DNA of 64,000 nucleotides from Roseovarius nitratireducens (GCF_002925845.1 NZ_PDNI01000087.1:29874-93873), one strand, 5' to 3'; counted from the first letter of the stretch, positions 8,418-18,007 are shown. Program-made: numbers and translations. The notes: a model not told the origin generated them from the letters alone.

Positions 8418-9491
8418 TCAGGCCCGGAAGTGCTTGGACAGTTTCAGCCCCTGTCCCTGGTAGTTTGACGCGATGTCCGCGCCGTAGAGGCGGTCGGGCA
8501 CCGTATCCATGCTCTCATACACCAGCCGCCCGACGATCTGGCCGTGCTCTAGCACGAAGGGTGCCTCGTGGCAGCGCACCTCGAGCACGCCGCGCGCGCC
8601 GGTGCCGCCCGCAGCCGCGTGGCCGAAGCCGGGATCGAAGAACCCCGCGTAATGCACCCGGAATTCGCCCGCCATCGCCACGAAGGGGGCCATCTCGGCG
8701 GCATAGCCGGGGGGGATGTGCACCGCCTCGCGGCTGACGAGGATGTAGAACGCGCCGGGGTCGAGGACGATATGGCCGTCGCGCGCGTGGACCTCTTCCC
8801 AGAAATCGGCGGCCGGGTAGTGGCCGATGCGGTCGAGGTCGATCAGGCCGGTATGCGGCTTGGCACGGTAGCCGGTGAGCGTGCCTGCCTCGGGGCGCAG
8901 ATCGACCGAGAAGGCGAGCCCGCTGTCGATCACCGCCGGGCCGTCGACGAGCGGCGTCTCGGCGTGCAAGCGATGCATCGCGGCATCCGAGAGCCGCGCG
9001 TCGCCCGAGCGAAAGCGGACCTGGTTGAGCCGCATGCCGGGGCGCACCAGCACCGAGAAGGAACGCGGGCAGATTTCGGCATAGAGCGGGCCGGTGTGGC
9101 CCGGCGGCACGCGGTCGAATTCTGTCCCGCCATCGGTGATCGTGCGAGTGAGCAGGTCGAGCCGTCCGGTGGAGGACTTGGCATTGGCCACCGCCTGCAC
9201 GCCCTCGGGCAGTGCCAGCCGTTCCATCAGCGGGACGAGGTAGACGCAGCCCTTTTCCAGAACCGCGCCGGGGCCAAGCTCTATGCGGTGCATCCCGAAC
9301 TCATCAAGCCGGTCGGCGACGGTCTGTCCGGCACCGGGCAGGAACGAGGCGCGCACGCGGTAGGCCACGGGGCCGAGGCGGAGATCGAGGCTGGCGGGCT
9401 GGACCTGTTCGGGCAGGATGGCGGGATCGGACGCGATCTGGCCCGCGTCGATCATCGCCGAGATTTGCTGGCAGGAGAGAACGCCGGTCAT
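8418..9491 (-). CDS. dcd: Bimodular 2'-deoxycytidine 5'-triphosphate deaminase
   Basis: A 357-residue protein, about twice the length of the usual trimeric dCTP deaminase. It carries two dUTPase-like jelly-roll modules in tandem. The first module includes VQPASLDLRLG (30-40) and VANAKSSTGRLDLLTRTITDGG; the second contains EMAPFVAMAGEFRVHYAGFFDPGFG and LEVRCHEAPFVLEHGQIVGRL. It should make dUTP from dCTP for dTMP synthesis. This long form is typical of several alphaproteobacteria. It reads away from the tRNA-Pro gene. Confidence 0.88.
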   Translation of the reverse strand: MTGVLSCQQISAMIDAGQIASDPAILPEQVQPASLDLRLGPVAYRVRASFLPGAGQTVADRLDEFGMHRIELGPGAVLEKGCVYLVPLMERLALPEGVQAVANAKSSTGRLDLLTRTITDGGTEFDRVPPGHTGPLYAEICPRSFSVLVRPGMRLNQVRFRSGDARLSDAAMHRLHAETPLVDGPAVIDSGLAFSVDLRPEAGTLTGYRAKPHTGLIDLDRIGHYPAADFWEEVHARDGHIVLDPGAFYILVSREAVHIPPGYAAEMAPFVAMAGEFRVHYAGFFDPGFGHAAAGGTGARGVLEVRCHEAPFVLEHGQIVGRLVYESMDTVPDRLYGADIASNYQGQGLKLSKHFRA

Positions 9492-9555
9492 CGGTGGCCC
9501 CCTCGGCCGTCGCAGAGGCCCCGCGACACGCGGGCGGCGGGATCGTCGGTCGATT

Positions 9556-9632
9556 TGGTCGGGCTAGCAGGACTCGAACCTGCGACCTTCCGTCCCCCAG
9601 ACGGACGCGCTACCAGGCTGCGCCATAGCCCG
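9556..9632 (-). tRNA. tRNA-Pro (anticodon GGG)
   Basis: Read on the minus strand, the acceptor stem CGGGCTA pairs with TAGCCCG, followed by discriminator A and an encoded CCA (9556-9558). The anticodon stem TCCGT/ACGGA encloses the loop CTGGGGG, which gives anticodon GGG (proline). The T-arm contains GGTTCGAACC. The D-arm GCGCAGCCTGGTAGCGC is intact. The length is 77 bases. Confidence 0.97.
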
Positions 9633-9699
9633 ACGATGCGCTGTTCATACCGGTTTTGCGCGCGGGGGCAAGGGGGGCGATGCGAAATATTGCCGCCGC

Positions 9700-10416
9700 T
9701 CATGCCTTTGGCGCACCCGCGTCGCGCAGCCGTTCGGCCAGCGCCGAGAGCGTGGCCGCGAGATCGGCTGGCAGCGGGCGGGGCAGCGTGGCGAGACGCG
9801 CGAGCGGCCCCGGCGCGGCGGCCATGTCGTCGGGCGGATCGTCGGGCAGATCCGGCAGCGAGGGCAGGGCGGGGGCCTGTGGGTCGGGGGCCGGTTCGGG
9901 CGCAGAGGCGGCTTCCGGTTCGGGCTCGGGTTCGGGCTCCGATCCAGGCTTTGTCGCTGTCTGCGGCTCCGGTGCGGGTTCTGGCTCGGTTTGCGGTTCT
10001 GGTTCGGGTTCTGCCGCGGTGGTGGGCTCAGGCTCAGGCTCTGGGTCGGAGGGTGGCTCTTGCGCGGTCGCGTCCTGCGGCGCGTCGGGGCGGGCGAAGC
10101 TGAGCACCTGCGCGACTGGCGTGGGTGTCGCCTGTTCTCCCTCGAACCCGGGCGAGAGCGCGGCGACGTGGCTTACCCCCTGTTCGCGCAGCATCTTCTG
10201 CACACCCTTGATGGTCATGCCCTCGTCGTGCAGCAGCACCTTGATCCCGCCGAGCAGCCGCATGTCGGCGGGGCGGTAGTAGCGTCGCCCGCCCGCGCGC
10301 TTGACCGGTTTCACCTGGGTGAACTTGCTCTCCCAGAAGCGCAGCACGTGGGCGGGCACCTCGAGCCAGTCTGCCACCTCGCTGATGGTGCGGAAGGCGT
10401 CGGCGGATTTGCCCAT
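9700..10416 (-). CDS. MerR-family regulator with a long Pro-Glu repeat tail
   Basis: A 238-residue protein. Residues 9-75 form a MerR-type winged helix-turn-helix ([23 protein letters not shown] ... [35 protein letters not shown]). Residues about 118-183 are an unusual Pro-Glu/Ala repeat region (units such as PEPEPEP), followed by a short helical C-terminus. No effector-binding domain or metal-binding cysteines are visible. Its place after ihfA is conserved in Rhodobacteraceae. The start at 10416 was chosen because it begins the HTH domain; longer in-frame extensions run into ihfA. Confidence 0.85.
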   Translation of the reverse strand: MGKSADAFRTISEVADWLEVPAHVLRFWESKFTQVKPVKRAGGRRYYRPADMRLLGGIKVLLHDEGMTIKGVQKMLREQGVSHVAALSPGFEGEQATPTPVAQVLSFARPDAPQDATAQEPPSDPEPEPEPTTAAEPEPEPQTEPEPAPEPQTATKPGSEPEPEPEPEAASAPEPAPDPQAPALPSLPDLPDDPPDDMAAAPGPLARLATLPRPLPADLAATLSALAERLRDAGAPKA

Positions 10417-10430
10417 GTGCGGCGGTGTCC

Positions 10431-10733
10431 TCAGCGCTTGTTGCCGATCGCAACGCGATCCTTCATCAGGTGCGAGGGCCGGAAGGTGAGCACCCGGCGC
10501 GGCTTGATGGGGACTTCCTCGCCGGTCTTGGGGTTGCGGCCCACGCGGGCCGACTTGTCGCGTACCGAGAACGTGCCGAAGGAAGATATCTTGACCGGTT
10601 CGCCACGCGCCAGCGCGTCCGAGACGTGGGTAAGCACGCTCTCCACCATCTGGGACGCGTCGTTGCGCGACAGCCCCACTTCGCGGAATACCGCTTCGCT
10701 CAGGTCCATCCGTGTCAGTGTCTTGTTGGTCAT
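10431..10733 (-). CDS. ihfA: Integration host factor alpha subunit
   Basis: A 100-residue HU/IHF-fold nucleoid protein that bends DNA as a heterodimer with Ihf[20 protein letters not shown] opens the protein, [21 protein letters not shown] forms the DNA-contacting arm with its intercalating Pro, and [16 protein letters not shown] ends it. It is on the same strand as fabH upstream and the MerR gene downstream (14-base gap). Confidence 0.95.
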   Translation of the reverse strand: MTNKTLTRMDLSEAVFREVGLSRNDASQMVESVLTHVSDALARGEPVKISSFGTFSVRDKSARVGRNPKTGEEVPIKPRRVLTFRPSHLMKDRVAIGNKR

Positions 10734-10757
10734 ACCGTCCCCGCATTTTTGCGGCTC

Positions 10758-10786
10758 AGTGTGCGGCGAAGCCCGTGCCGTGTCAA
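10758..10786 (-). promoter_or_regulatory. Possible ihfA promoter
   Basis: On the minus strand a perfect TTGACA -35 hexamer (10786-10781) is followed after 17 bases by CACACT (10763-10758), a weak -10. A small palindrome CCGCA-TTTT-TGCGG (10741-10754) lies in the predicted leader. Confidence 0.35.
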
Positions 10787-10843
10787 TCGTGATGGTCCCG
10801 GGGACTGGGAGGTGGCGCGGATTTTTGCAGGCCGACGCGCGGT

Positions 10844-11818
10844 TTACCAGCGCATCACCACCGCGCCCCACGCCAGCCCGCCGCCGATCGCCTCGGACAA
10901 GACGATCTGCCCGGGGCGGATGCGCCCCTCGGCCACGCCCACCGAGAGCGCCAGCGGGATCGAGGCGGCGGAGGTGTTGCCGTGGTCCTGCACGGTGACG
11001 ATGACGCGGTCCATCGACAGGCCCAGCTTCTTTGCGGTGCCCTGGATGATGCGGATATTGGCCTGGTGCGGCACGATCCAATCGACGTCCGGCCCGGTGA
11101 GGCCGACCTTGCCGAGCGCGGTCTCGGCGGTGGCGGCGAGTTTCTCGACGGCCTGCCGGAAGAGCGCGTTGCCCTGCATCCTGACTTTGCCCGCATCGCC
11201 AGTCGTCGATACGCCGCCATCGACGTAGAGCATGTCGCGGTAGCGCCCGTCGGAATTGAGATCGACCGAGAGGATGCCGCGATCGGCGTTGGTGCCGGTG
11301 CCCTCGGTGGCCCCGAGTACCAGAGCGCCGGCGCCGTCGCCGAACAGCACGCAGGTGGAGCGGTCGGACCAGTCCATGATGCGCGAGAACGTCTCGGACC
11401 CGATCAGCAGCAGCCGCTCGGCCTGGCCCGCGACGATCATCGCGTTGGCGGTGGCGAGCGCGTAGACGAACCCGGCGCAGACCGCCTGCACGTCGAAGGC
11501 GAAACCGTGGGACATGCCCAGCCCCTCCTGCACCATCGTGGCGACCGAGGGGAAGGTGAGGTCCGGCGTGGAGGTGGCGACGATCAGGCCGTCGATGTCG
11601 TCCGGTGTGAGCCCGGCATTGGCGAGGGCGGCGCGCGCGGCGTGGAGGGCGAGGGTGGAGGTGGTCTCGTCCTCGGCGGCGAAGTGGCGGCGCTCGATCC
11701 CCGAGCGCGAGCGAATCCACTCGTCCGTGGTGTCGAGGGTGGCCTCGAATTCGCTGTTTGGCACGATGCGGGCGGGCAGGTAGTGCCCGGTGCCGAGGGC
11801 CGTGGCGCGGCGGGTCAT
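10844..11818 (-). CDS. fabH: Beta-ketoacyl-ACP synthase III
   Basis: A 324-residue initiator of type II fatty-acid synthesis that condenses acetyl-CoA with malonyl-ACP. The Cys-His-Asn triad is intact: Cys114 (QAVCAGF), His251 (VPHQANIRI) and Asn281 (HGNTSAAS). The C-terminal [16 protein letters not shown] is typical. Its start codon overlaps the plsX stop by 4 bases (ATGA), so it is translationally coupled to phospholipid synthesis. Confidence 0.97.
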   Translation of the reverse strand: MTRRATALGTGHYLPARIVPNSEFEATLDTTDEWIRSRSGIERRHFAAEDETTSTLALHAARAALANAGLTPDDIDGLIVATSTPDLTFPSVATMVQEGLGMSHGFAFDVQAVCAGFVYALATANAMIVAGQAERLLLIGSETFSRIMDWSDRSTCVLFGDGAGALVLGATEGTGTNADRGILSVDLNSDGRYRDMLYVDGGVSTTGDAGKVRMQGNALFRQAVEKLAATAETALGKVGLTGPDVDWIVPHQANIRIIQGTAKKLGLSMDRVIVTVQDHGNTSAASIPLALSVGVAEGRIRPGQIVLSEAIGGGLAWGAVVMRW

Positions 11819-12930
11819 GGCGCGAGGTCTCCGTGGTTGTCGTCCCCGGTGTTGTCGTCCCCGGTGTCGTGTTGGTCGCCGTCGTCCTCGCGGTCGAGCG
11901 GGGCCGCGGCGGCGACGCGGGCGGCGAGCTTGGCGGTGAAGCCGGTCTGCGCGAGGTCGAAGGCGAGCTTTATCGCCGACGAAACGCCCGTGGCGTCCGC
12001 TGCGCCGTGCGACTTGACCACGGTGCCATTCAGCCCGAGGAACACGCCGCCATTGGCGCGGCGCGGATCGACGCGTTTCTTCATCCGCCGAAGCGAGGTA
12101 TAGGCCAGCAGTGCCGCCAGCCGCGACAGCGGCGTGTAGGCGAAGGCCTCGCGCAGGAGGTCGGTGATCAGGTTGGCGATGCCCTCGCCGGTCTTGAGCG
12201 CGACATTGCCGGTGAAGCCGTCGGTCACGATCACGTCGCAGCGCGTGCCGGGCAGGTCGCGCCCCTCGACGAAGCCCACGAACTCGAAATCCGCGTTCGC
12301 GGCATTGGCGGCGATCAGCTCATGCGCCTCGCGCAGCTCGGCGCGGCCCTTGTGTTCCTCGGTGCCCACGTTCAGCAGGCCGATGCGCGGGCGCTTGAGG
12401 CCAAAGCCGTTGCGCGCGTAGGACGCGCCCATCAGCGCGTATTGCATCAGGTCCTTGGCGTCGGCGCGGATATCCGCGCCGCCGTCGAGCATGATGTTGT
12501 GCTGTTGCGGGTTCTGCGAGGGCCACATCACCGCGATGGCGGGGCGATAGATGCCCGGCAACTTGCGCAGGCGGATGACCGACATCAGCATCAGCGCGCC
12601 GGTATTGCCGCAGGAGACGCAGACCGTCGCCTCGCCTGCGCGCACCGATTCGAGCGCCGACCACATCGAGGTGTCGTGCCCGTGGCGCACCACCTGAGCG
12701 GGCTTGTCGGTCATCGACACGACCTCGGGCGCGTTGCGGATGGTGACCCGGTCGGTCAGTTCCCGGCGCCTGGCGACCAGCGGCGCGAGCGTGTCGCGCG
12801 GCCCGTGCAGGATGAATCCGATGCGCGGATTCTTGCTGGCGGATTGGGCCATGCCCGCCACCACGGCGGCGGGCCCCTCATCGCCGCCCATGGCGTCAAT
12901 CGAGATCACGAAGCGCCCCGCGCCGGTCAT
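11815..12930 (-). CDS. plsX: Phosphate acyltransferase PlsX
   Basis: A 371-residue enzyme that converts acyl-ACP to acyl-phosphate, the first step of membrane phospholipid synthesis with PlsY. Blocks include [19 protein letters not shown] near the start, [45 protein letters not shown] and [19 protein letters not shown]. The last 20 or so residues form an Asp/Gly/His-rich tail encoded by a short imperfect DNA repeat (11822-11880). The start MTGAGRF at 12930 was chosen; MGAQGDQD upstream is possible. The gene lies between rpmF and fabH, the usual bacterial order. Confidence 0.95.
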   Translation of the reverse strand: MTGAGRFVISIDAMGGDEGPAAVVAGMAQSASKNPRIGFILHGPRDTLAPLVARRRELTDRVTIRNAPEVVSMTDKPAQVVRHGHDTSMWSALESVRAGEATVCVSCGNTGALMLMSVIRLRKLPGIYRPAIAVMWPSQNPQQHNIMLDGGADIRADAKDLMQYALMGASYARNGFGLKRPRIGLLNVGTEEHKGRAELREAHELIAANAANADFEFVGFVEGRDLPGTRCDVIVTDGFTGNVALKTGEGIANLITDLLREAFAYTPLSRLAALLAYTSLRRMKKRVDPRRANGGVFLGLNGTVVKSHGAADATGVSSAIKLAFDLAQTGFTAKLAARVAAAAPLDREDDGDQHDTGDDNTGDDNHGDLAP

Positions 12931-12979
12931 GTCCTGATCGCCCTGAGCGCCCATGCGGCCGATGCCCCCGAATAGTGTC

Positions 12980-13186
12980 TCAGGCGGCGTCGTCTTCCAG
13001 GTCGATATCGTCCACCATGGCGACGACTTCGCGCTCTGCGTAGTGGCCACAGGCCGCGCAGACGTGGTGCGGGCGCTTCAACTCGCCGCAATTGGGGCAT
13101 TCGTTGGGATTGCCCGCGGTGAGTGAATCATGCGCGCGGCGATTGTTGCGGCGCGATTTCGAGACCTTGTTCTGTTGGACGGCCAT
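12980..13186 (-). CDS. rpmF: 50S ribosomal protein L32
   Basis: A 68-residue ribosomal protein that begins [20 protein letters not shown], the hallmark of L32. It keeps a four-cysteine zinc site: Cys30, Cys33, Cys43 and Cys46 (ECPNCG ... HVCAACGHY). The C-terminus is acidic. It lies between the yceD-type gene and plsX, as in most bacteria. Confidence 0.97.
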   Translation of the reverse strand: MAVQQNKVSKSRRNNRRAHDSLTAGNPNECPNCGELKRPHHVCAACGHYAEREVVAMVDDIDLEDDAA

Positions 13187-13243
13187 GTCACAACCTCAAT
13201 TCCTGCGGGCCGGATCGGCCCATGTTTCACGGGTGTTCGCGGC

Positions 13244-13272
13244 TCTTAATCCTGACCGAGCCGCCGGTTCAA
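13244..13272 (-). promoter_or_regulatory. Predicted promoter for rpmF-plsX-fabH
   Basis: On the minus strand TTGAAC (13272-13267) and TTAAGA (13249-13244) are separated by 17 bases, about 60 bases before the rpmF start. An 8-base inverted repeat, CCCCAAAT at 13273-13280 and ATTTGGGG at 13307-13314, lies directly upstream and could be an operator. Confidence 0.5.
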
Positions 13273-13347
13273 CCCCAAATTCCGGTGAGAGCGCGAAAAT
13301 ACAGAGATTTGGGGCCGGGGCAAGCGATTCTTGGGATGGCTTCCGGC

Positions 13348-13941
13348 TCAGCCGGAGGGGCCGCTGTCATTGCCCTCGTCGTCGTCATTCCCGGCCAGCC
13401 GGTCGCGCAGTCCGGCGAGCCCGGCAAACGGGCGGCGGGGCGCATCGTCATCGTCGTTTTCCGCCCCGTCGGGCGCGGCCGAGAGGGTGCCGAGTTCTGC
13501 CGCGTCGCTGCGCGGCCAGGGCGGCAGCGCCAGCGCCAGCGCCTCGGCGAGCACGGCATCGAGGTCGATCACCGCGCCCAGGGGCTCTATCGTGTCGTCC
13601 TCGGGCATCTCGATCTCGTCGACGGGCGCGGCCTCGGGCGGGGTGGCGTCGGGCGTGTAGCGGCGCGTCACGGTCTCGTCGATGCGGGTGGTCACCGGCG
13701 CGAGGGTGACGCCGCAGGGCTGCACGACCGTCGCCCCGAGCGTGGCGCTGAGCAGCCAGTCGCGGGGGCCGTCGGGGGTGATCTCTCCCCTGAGGCTCAG
13801 TTTGCGCAGATCGAGGAGGTCGAGGCGCGCGGCCAGCGTCGCGCGCGCGGCCGCGTCGGGCACGATCTCGAAGCGGTGGCCGCCGTGCCGTGCGAGGCGC
13901 GGGACGGGGATACGGTGGGTGGAGCCGGTATCGGCGGACAT
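13348..13941 (-). CDS. YceD/DUF177 family protein
   Basis: A 197-residue protein of the YceD (DUF177) family, conserved beside rpmF and thought to take part in 23S rRNA accumulation or ribosome assembly. The N-terminus RIPVPRLARHGGHRFEIVPD is followed by LSATLGATVVQPCGVTLAPVTTRIDETVTRRY, the family core, and the C-terminus is acidic and variable (ENDDDDAP, GNDDDEGND). A 7-base palindrome TCCGGCT-C-AGCCGGA (13342-13356) overlaps the stop codon. Confidence 0.85.
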   Translation of the reverse strand: MSADTGSTHRIPVPRLARHGGHRFEIVPDAAARATLAARLDLLDLRKLSLRGEITPDGPRDWLLSATLGATVVQPCGVTLAPVTTRIDETVTRRYTPDATPPEAAPVDEIEMPEDDTIEPLGAVIDLDAVLAEALALALPPWPRSDAAELGTLSAAPDGAENDDDDAPRRPFAGLAGLRDRLAGNDDDEGNDSGPSG

Positions 13942-14031
13942 CGCGGCCTCTTGCTTTGAATTCTTGAACCCGGGGGCTGCATTGATGTAAGCGGGATAAA
14001 AGCCGCGAGCGGTGGTGACAAGAGGGCAGAG

Positions 14032-14490
14032 ATGACGGCGATTTCAATGCGAGTGCTGCGTGTCCTTGCCCTGTGTGGTCTCATCGGGGTGACCGCCTGC
14101 TCGGCCACCTACCAGAATCATGGCTATGTCCCGCCCGAGAACGATCTCGAGAATCTGATCGTCGGCGTCGATACCCGCGCGACGGTGGACGATCTGATCG
14201 GGCCGCCCTCGGTCTCGGGGATGGTGGGTGATGGCGATTATTACTACGTCCGCTCGCGCAAGCGCACCTACATGATGCTGCGCCCGCAGGTGATCGAGCG
14301 CGAGGTACTGGCGATATCGTTCAACGACGACGACACCATCGCCAATATCGAGAGATTCGGGCTGGAGGACGGACAGATCGTGCCGCTCTCGCGCCGGGTG
14401 ACAGACAGCTCGGTGGTCAAGAACGGCTTCCTGCGGCAGGTGCTCAGCAATATCGGCGCGCTCAACCCAGAGCAACTGTTCGGCGAATAG
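14032..14490 (+). CDS. bamE: Outer-membrane lipoprotein BamE (SmpA/OmlA)
   Basis: A 152-residue lipoprotein of the BAM outer-membrane protein assembly machine. The signal peptide ends in a lipobox with Cys23 (GLIGVTAC). The mature part carries the SmpA/OmlA fold: LENLIVGVDTRATVDDLIGPPS, then YYYVRSRKRTYMMLRPQVIEREVLAISFNDDDTIANIERFGLEDG. GAGGGCAG lies 5 bases before the ATG. It is transcribed away from the yceD-rpmF operon. Confidence 0.92.
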   Translation: MTAISMRVLRVLALCGLIGVTACSATYQNHGYVPPENDLENLIVGVDTRATVDDLIGPPSVSGMVGDGDYYYVRSRKRTYMMLRPQVIEREVLAISFNDDDTIANIERFGLEDGQIVPLSRRVTDSSVVKNGFLRQVLSNIGALNPEQLFGE

Positions 14491-14576
14491 CGCGCGCGCC
14501 GCATTGTCTTGGAGATGTCACGCGCCGGGTGCAGGAGGTATCGCCGGGGGGCGAGCGGCCGCGTGGAGACGGTGAC

Positions 14577-15314
14577 ATGAGAGAGATCCGGCAGGGGCGC
14601 TACGTGGCTCGGCTGGCGCGCGGTCCCGGGGACGTCGCCCGCGCCCAGGCGCTGCGCGCCGAGGCGTTTCTGGGGAATGCCGGAGGCTGCGACGCCGATG
14701 CCCATGACGCGGCGTGCCTGCACCTGCTGGTCGAGGAGGCGCGGGGCGGGCGGCTGGTGTGCTGTTTCCGGGTGCTGCTGCTGGAGGACGGGGCCGGGAT
14801 TGCGCGCAGCTATTCGGCGCAATTCTATGAATTATCGGCACTGGCGGCGTTCGAGGGGCGGATGGCCGAGATGGGGCGATTCTGCATCCGGCCCGGGCTG
14901 ACCGATCCGGACATCCTGCGCGTGGCGTGGGCGGCGATGACGCGGCTGGTGGACGAGCACGGGGTGGCGATGCTGTTTGGCTGTTCGTCTTTCAAGGGGG
15001 TGGAGACTGCCCCGTATCTCGATTCTTTTGCGGTGCTGGGGGCGCGGCACCTGGCGCCGCGGCGGTGGTGGCCGCGGGTCAAGGCGCCCGCCGTGTTCCG
15101 CTTTGCCGAGCGATTGAAACGGTACAAGCCCGACCTCAAGGAAGCGATGCGGCATATGCCGCCCTTGCTGCGAACCTACCTGATGATGGGCGGCTGGGTG
15201 AGCGATCACGCGGTGATCGACCGGCAGATGGACACGCTGCACGTCTTTACCGGGGTCGAGATCGGAGCAATCCCGGCGGCGCGGGCGCGGCTGCTGCGGG
15301 CGCTGGCGGGGTGA
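14577..15314 (+). CDS. olsB: Ornithine-acyl-ACP N-acyltransferase-like protein (OlsB type)
   Basis: A 245-residue GNAT-fold acyltransferase resembling OlsB, which transfers a 3-hydroxyacyl chain to ornithine in the first step of ornithine-lipid synthesis. The match rests on ALRAEAFLG, LLVEEARGGRLVCCFRVLLL, MAEMGRFCIRPGLTDPDILRVAW and MLFGCSSFKGVE. GGAGACG precedes the ATG at 14577. An olsA partner is not in the window. A haemolysin-like N-acyltransferase label would describe the same family. Confidence 0.75.
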   Translation: MREIRQGRYVARLARGPGDVARAQALRAEAFLGNAGGCDADAHDAACLHLLVEEARGGRLVCCFRVLLLEDGAGIARSYSAQFYELSALAAFEGRMAEMGRFCIRPGLTDPDILRVAWAAMTRLVDEHGVAMLFGCSSFKGVETAPYLDSFAVLGARHLAPRRWWPRVKAPAVFRFAERLKRYKPDLKEAMRHMPPLLRTYLMMGGWVSDHAVIDRQMDTLHVFTGVEIGAIPAARARLLRALAG

Positions 15315-15352
15315 GGCTTGACTGTGGCGGGGCCGCGGGATAGCCCGCGCGC

Positions 15353-17176
15353 ATGGCCCGTGCCCCGCTTTTGCAACTCACCGATATCTCGCTCACTTTT
15401 GGCGGCGCACCGCTGTTCGCCGACCTGTCGCTGGTGGTGCAGCCCGGCGACCGGGTGGCATTGGTGGGGCGGAACGGATCGGGAAAATCCACGCTGATGA
15501 AGGTGATGGCCGGGCTGGTGGAGCCCGACCGGGGCGTGCGCGTCGTCTCGCCGGGCGTGAGCGTGGGCTACATGGAGCAGGAACCGGCGATGGCCGGCTT
15601 TGCCACGCTGGGTGATTTCGCCGCGAGCGCGCTGGCGCCGGGCGAGGAATACCGGGTGGAGATGGCGGGCGAGGGGCTGAAATTCGACCCCGCGCGGCCG
15701 GTCGAGACCGCCTCGGGCGGGGAACGGCGGCGCGCGGCGCTGGCCAAGCTGATGGCCGAGGCGCCGGAGCTGATGCTGCTCGACGAGCCGACCAACCATC
15801 TCGATATCGAGGCGATCGGCTGGCTGGAAGAGCAGTTGAAGGCCACGCGAAAGGGCTTTGTTCTCATCAGCCACGACCGCGCCTTCTTGCGTGAACTTAG
15901 CCGTGCAACTCTTTGGATTGACCGGGGAATGACGCGGCGGCAGGAGCGGGGTTTCGCGCATTTCGAGGAATGGCGCGACAAGCTCTGGGAGGAAGAGGAC
16001 CAGCAGCGCCACAAGCTCGACCGCAAGATCAAGGCCGAGGCCCGCTGGGCCGTGGAGGGCATCAGCGCGCGGCGCAAGCGCAACCAGGGGCGGGTGCGCG
16101 CATTGCAGGCGCTGCGCGAGGAACGGCGCAACCAGATCAAGCGGCAGGGCACGGCGGCAATGGCGCTGGAGAGCGGCCCGAATTCCGGTCGCAAGGTGAT
16201 CGAAGCCAATGATATTTCAAAGGCTTACGATGACAAGCTCATCTTGAGGCCGTTCAGCCTGCGGATCATGCGGGGCGAGCGCGTGGCGTTTGTCGGGCCC
16301 AATGGGGTGGGCAAGACGACGCTCTTGAAGATGCTGATGGGCGAGGTGGCCCCCGACAGCGGCACGGTCACGCATGGCACCAACCTGGTGCCGGCGGTGT
16401 TCGACCAGGCGCGTGCGCGGCTCGACCCCGAGATGACGCTGTGGGAGAGCCTGACGGGTGACGCGGAGATGCGTGTCGCGGGCCAGGCGGACCAGGTGCT
16501 GGTGCGTGGGCAGCCGCGCCACGTGGTCGGGTATCTCAAGGATTTCCTGTTCGACGAGCGACAGGCGCGCGCGCCGGTCAAGTCATTGTCGGGCGGGGAA
16601 AAAGCGCGGCTCTTGCTGGCGCGGATCATGGCGCGGGAGAGCAACGTACTGGTGCTCGACGAGCCGACCAACGATCTCGATATCGAGACGCTGGATTTGC
16701 TGCAGGAATTGCTCGACGATTACGCGGGGACCGTTCTGCTGGTGAGCCACGACCGCGATTTCCTTGACCGGGTGGCGAGCACCACCATCGCCATGGAGGG
16801 CGACGGCCGCGCAACCGCCTATGCCGGTGGCTGGAGCGATTATCGCGCGCAACGCGGTGGCGCGAAGGGAAGCGATGACACTGCGAAAAAGAGCGTGAAA
16901 ACAACGCAGAAGAACGCGGAGTTGAAGCAGGAAGCCAAGCCTGTAAGGCTGAGCTTTACCGAGGCGCACCGGCTGGAGGAGTTGCCCGGGCAGATCGAGC
17001 GGCTGGAGGCGGAGATCGCCAAGCTGGAGGAGCTGTTGGCCGATCCCGATCTCTATAGTCGCGAGCCGGTCAAGTTCCGCCGCGCGACCGAGGCGCTGAC
17101 CGCGCGGCAAAAGGCGCTGGCCGAGGCCGAGGAGGAGTGGCTGTCGCTCGCCGAGAAGGCCGAGGCAACGGGCTGA
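15353..17176 (+). CDS. uup: ABC-F family ATPase (Uup-like)
   Basis: A 607-residue soluble protein with two ABC ATPase domains and no membrane part. Walker A motifs are GRNGSGKST (near 39-47) and GPNGVGKTT (near 317-325). ABC signatures ASGGE and LSGGE precede DEPTNHLD and DEPTNDLD. An Arg/Lys-rich inter-domain linker follows the first domain, and the last 80 residues form a charged coiled coil (EELPGQIERLEAEIAKLEELL), as in Uup. ABC-F proteins of this type act on the ribosome or on DNA structures. Confidence 0.9.
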   Translation: MARAPLLQLTDISLTFGGAPLFADLSLVVQPGDRVALVGRNGSGKSTLMKVMAGLVEPDRGVRVVSPGVSVGYMEQEPAMAGFATLGDFAASALAPGEEYRVEMAGEGLKFDPARPVETASGGERRRAALAKLMAEAPELMLLDEPTNHLDIEAIGWLEEQLKATRKGFVLISHDRAFLRELSRATLWIDRGMTRRQERGFAHFEEWRDKLWEEEDQQRHKLDRKIKAEARWAVEGISARRKRNQGRVRALQALREERRNQIKRQGTAAMALESGPNSGRKVIEANDISKAYDDKLILRPFSLRIMRGERVAFVGPNGVGKTTLLKMLMGEVAPDSGTVTHGTNLVPAVFDQARARLDPEMTLWESLTGDAEMRVAGQADQVLVRGQPRHVVGYLKDFLFDERQARAPVKSLSGGEKARLLLARIMARESNVLVLDEPTNDLDIETLDLLQELLDDYAGTVLLVSHDRDFLDRVASTTIAMEGDGRATAYAGGWSDYRAQRGGAKGSDDTAKKSVKTTQKNAELKQEAKPVRLSFTEAHRLEELPGQIERLEAEIAKLEELLADPDLYSREPVKFRRATEALTARQKALAEAEEEWLSLAEKAEATG

Positions 17177-17221
17177 TTTTTTCGCTGTAGCCCGGTCGGT
17201 TGCGCGGATATGCTCGGGCGC

Positions 17222-18007
17222 ATGAGCAGTTCGGATCGCAGCCTGCACGACAGTGTCCGCCTCCTCTACGAGGGGCGCTCGAAACGCGCGACGCGGTTTC
17301 GCTATGCGCTCTTGGCGTTCGACGTGGCGAGCATCGTGTTCTTTCTGTCGACCGCGACCCTGCCCCTGACGCCCGCGCTGCTGCTGGCCGACATGGCGGT
17401 GGCCGCCGTGATCTCGGCGGATTTCCTGTGCCGTCTGTGGATCGCCGAGAACCGGTGGCGGCACCTGCGGCAGCTTTACGTTCTGGTGGATATCGTGGTG
17501 CTCGCCTCGCTTCTGGCGGTACCGGTGCTGGGGCAGGGATGGGCGGCGCTGCGGCTGCTGCGCGCGTTGCGGCTGGTGCATTCCTATCACCTGTTGCGCG
17601 ACCTGCGGCGCGACTGGCGCTTCTTCCGGCTGCACGAGGACGCGATCCTCGCTACGGCCAACCTACTGGTGTTCATCTTTGCCATGACGGCGCTTGTGCT
17701 GCTGCTGCGCGGCGGGCGCGAGCCGGGGCTCGAGACCTATGTGGACGCGCTCTATTTCACCGTCACGACGCTGACGACGACGGGATATGGCGACATTCTC
17801 ATGACCACCTGGTCCGGGCGGCTGCTGGCGGTCGGGATCATGATCGTCGGCGTGGGGCTGTTCCTGCGGCTGGCGCGGGCCATCTTCATGCCCTCGAAAG
17901 TGCGCCACAAATGCCCGGAATGCGGGCTGTTGAAGCACGACCCCGACGCGATCCATTGCAAGCATTGCGGGATCGAGCTGAAGATCGAGACGGAGGGCGC
18001 GCAGTAG
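17222..18007 (+). CDS. Voltage-gated-type potassium channel with C-terminal zinc ribbon
   Basis: A 261-residue inner-membrane protein. Several hydrophobic helices are followed by an S4-like Arg ladder (ALRLLRALRLVHSYHLLRDLRRDWR, 109-133). A pore helix and the K+ selectivity filter TTTGYGD at 185-191 precede the last membrane helix. The cytoplasmic C-terminus is unusual: CPEC (231-234) and CKHC (246-249) form a small zinc ribbon instead of the common RCK or cyclic-nucleotide domain. A start 12 bases earlier (17210) is possible. Confidence 0.85.
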   Translation: MSSSDRSLHDSVRLLYEGRSKRATRFRYALLAFDVASIVFFLSTATLPLTPALLLADMAVAAVISADFLCRLWIAENRWRHLRQLYVLVDIVVLASLLAVPVLGQGWAALRLLRALRLVHSYHLLRDLRRDWRFFRLHEDAILATANLLVFIFAMTALVLLLRGGREPGLETYVDALYFTVTTLTTTGYGDILMTTWSGRLLAVGIMIVGVGLFLRLARAIFMPSKVRHKCPECGLLKHDPDAIHCKHCGIELKIETEGAQ

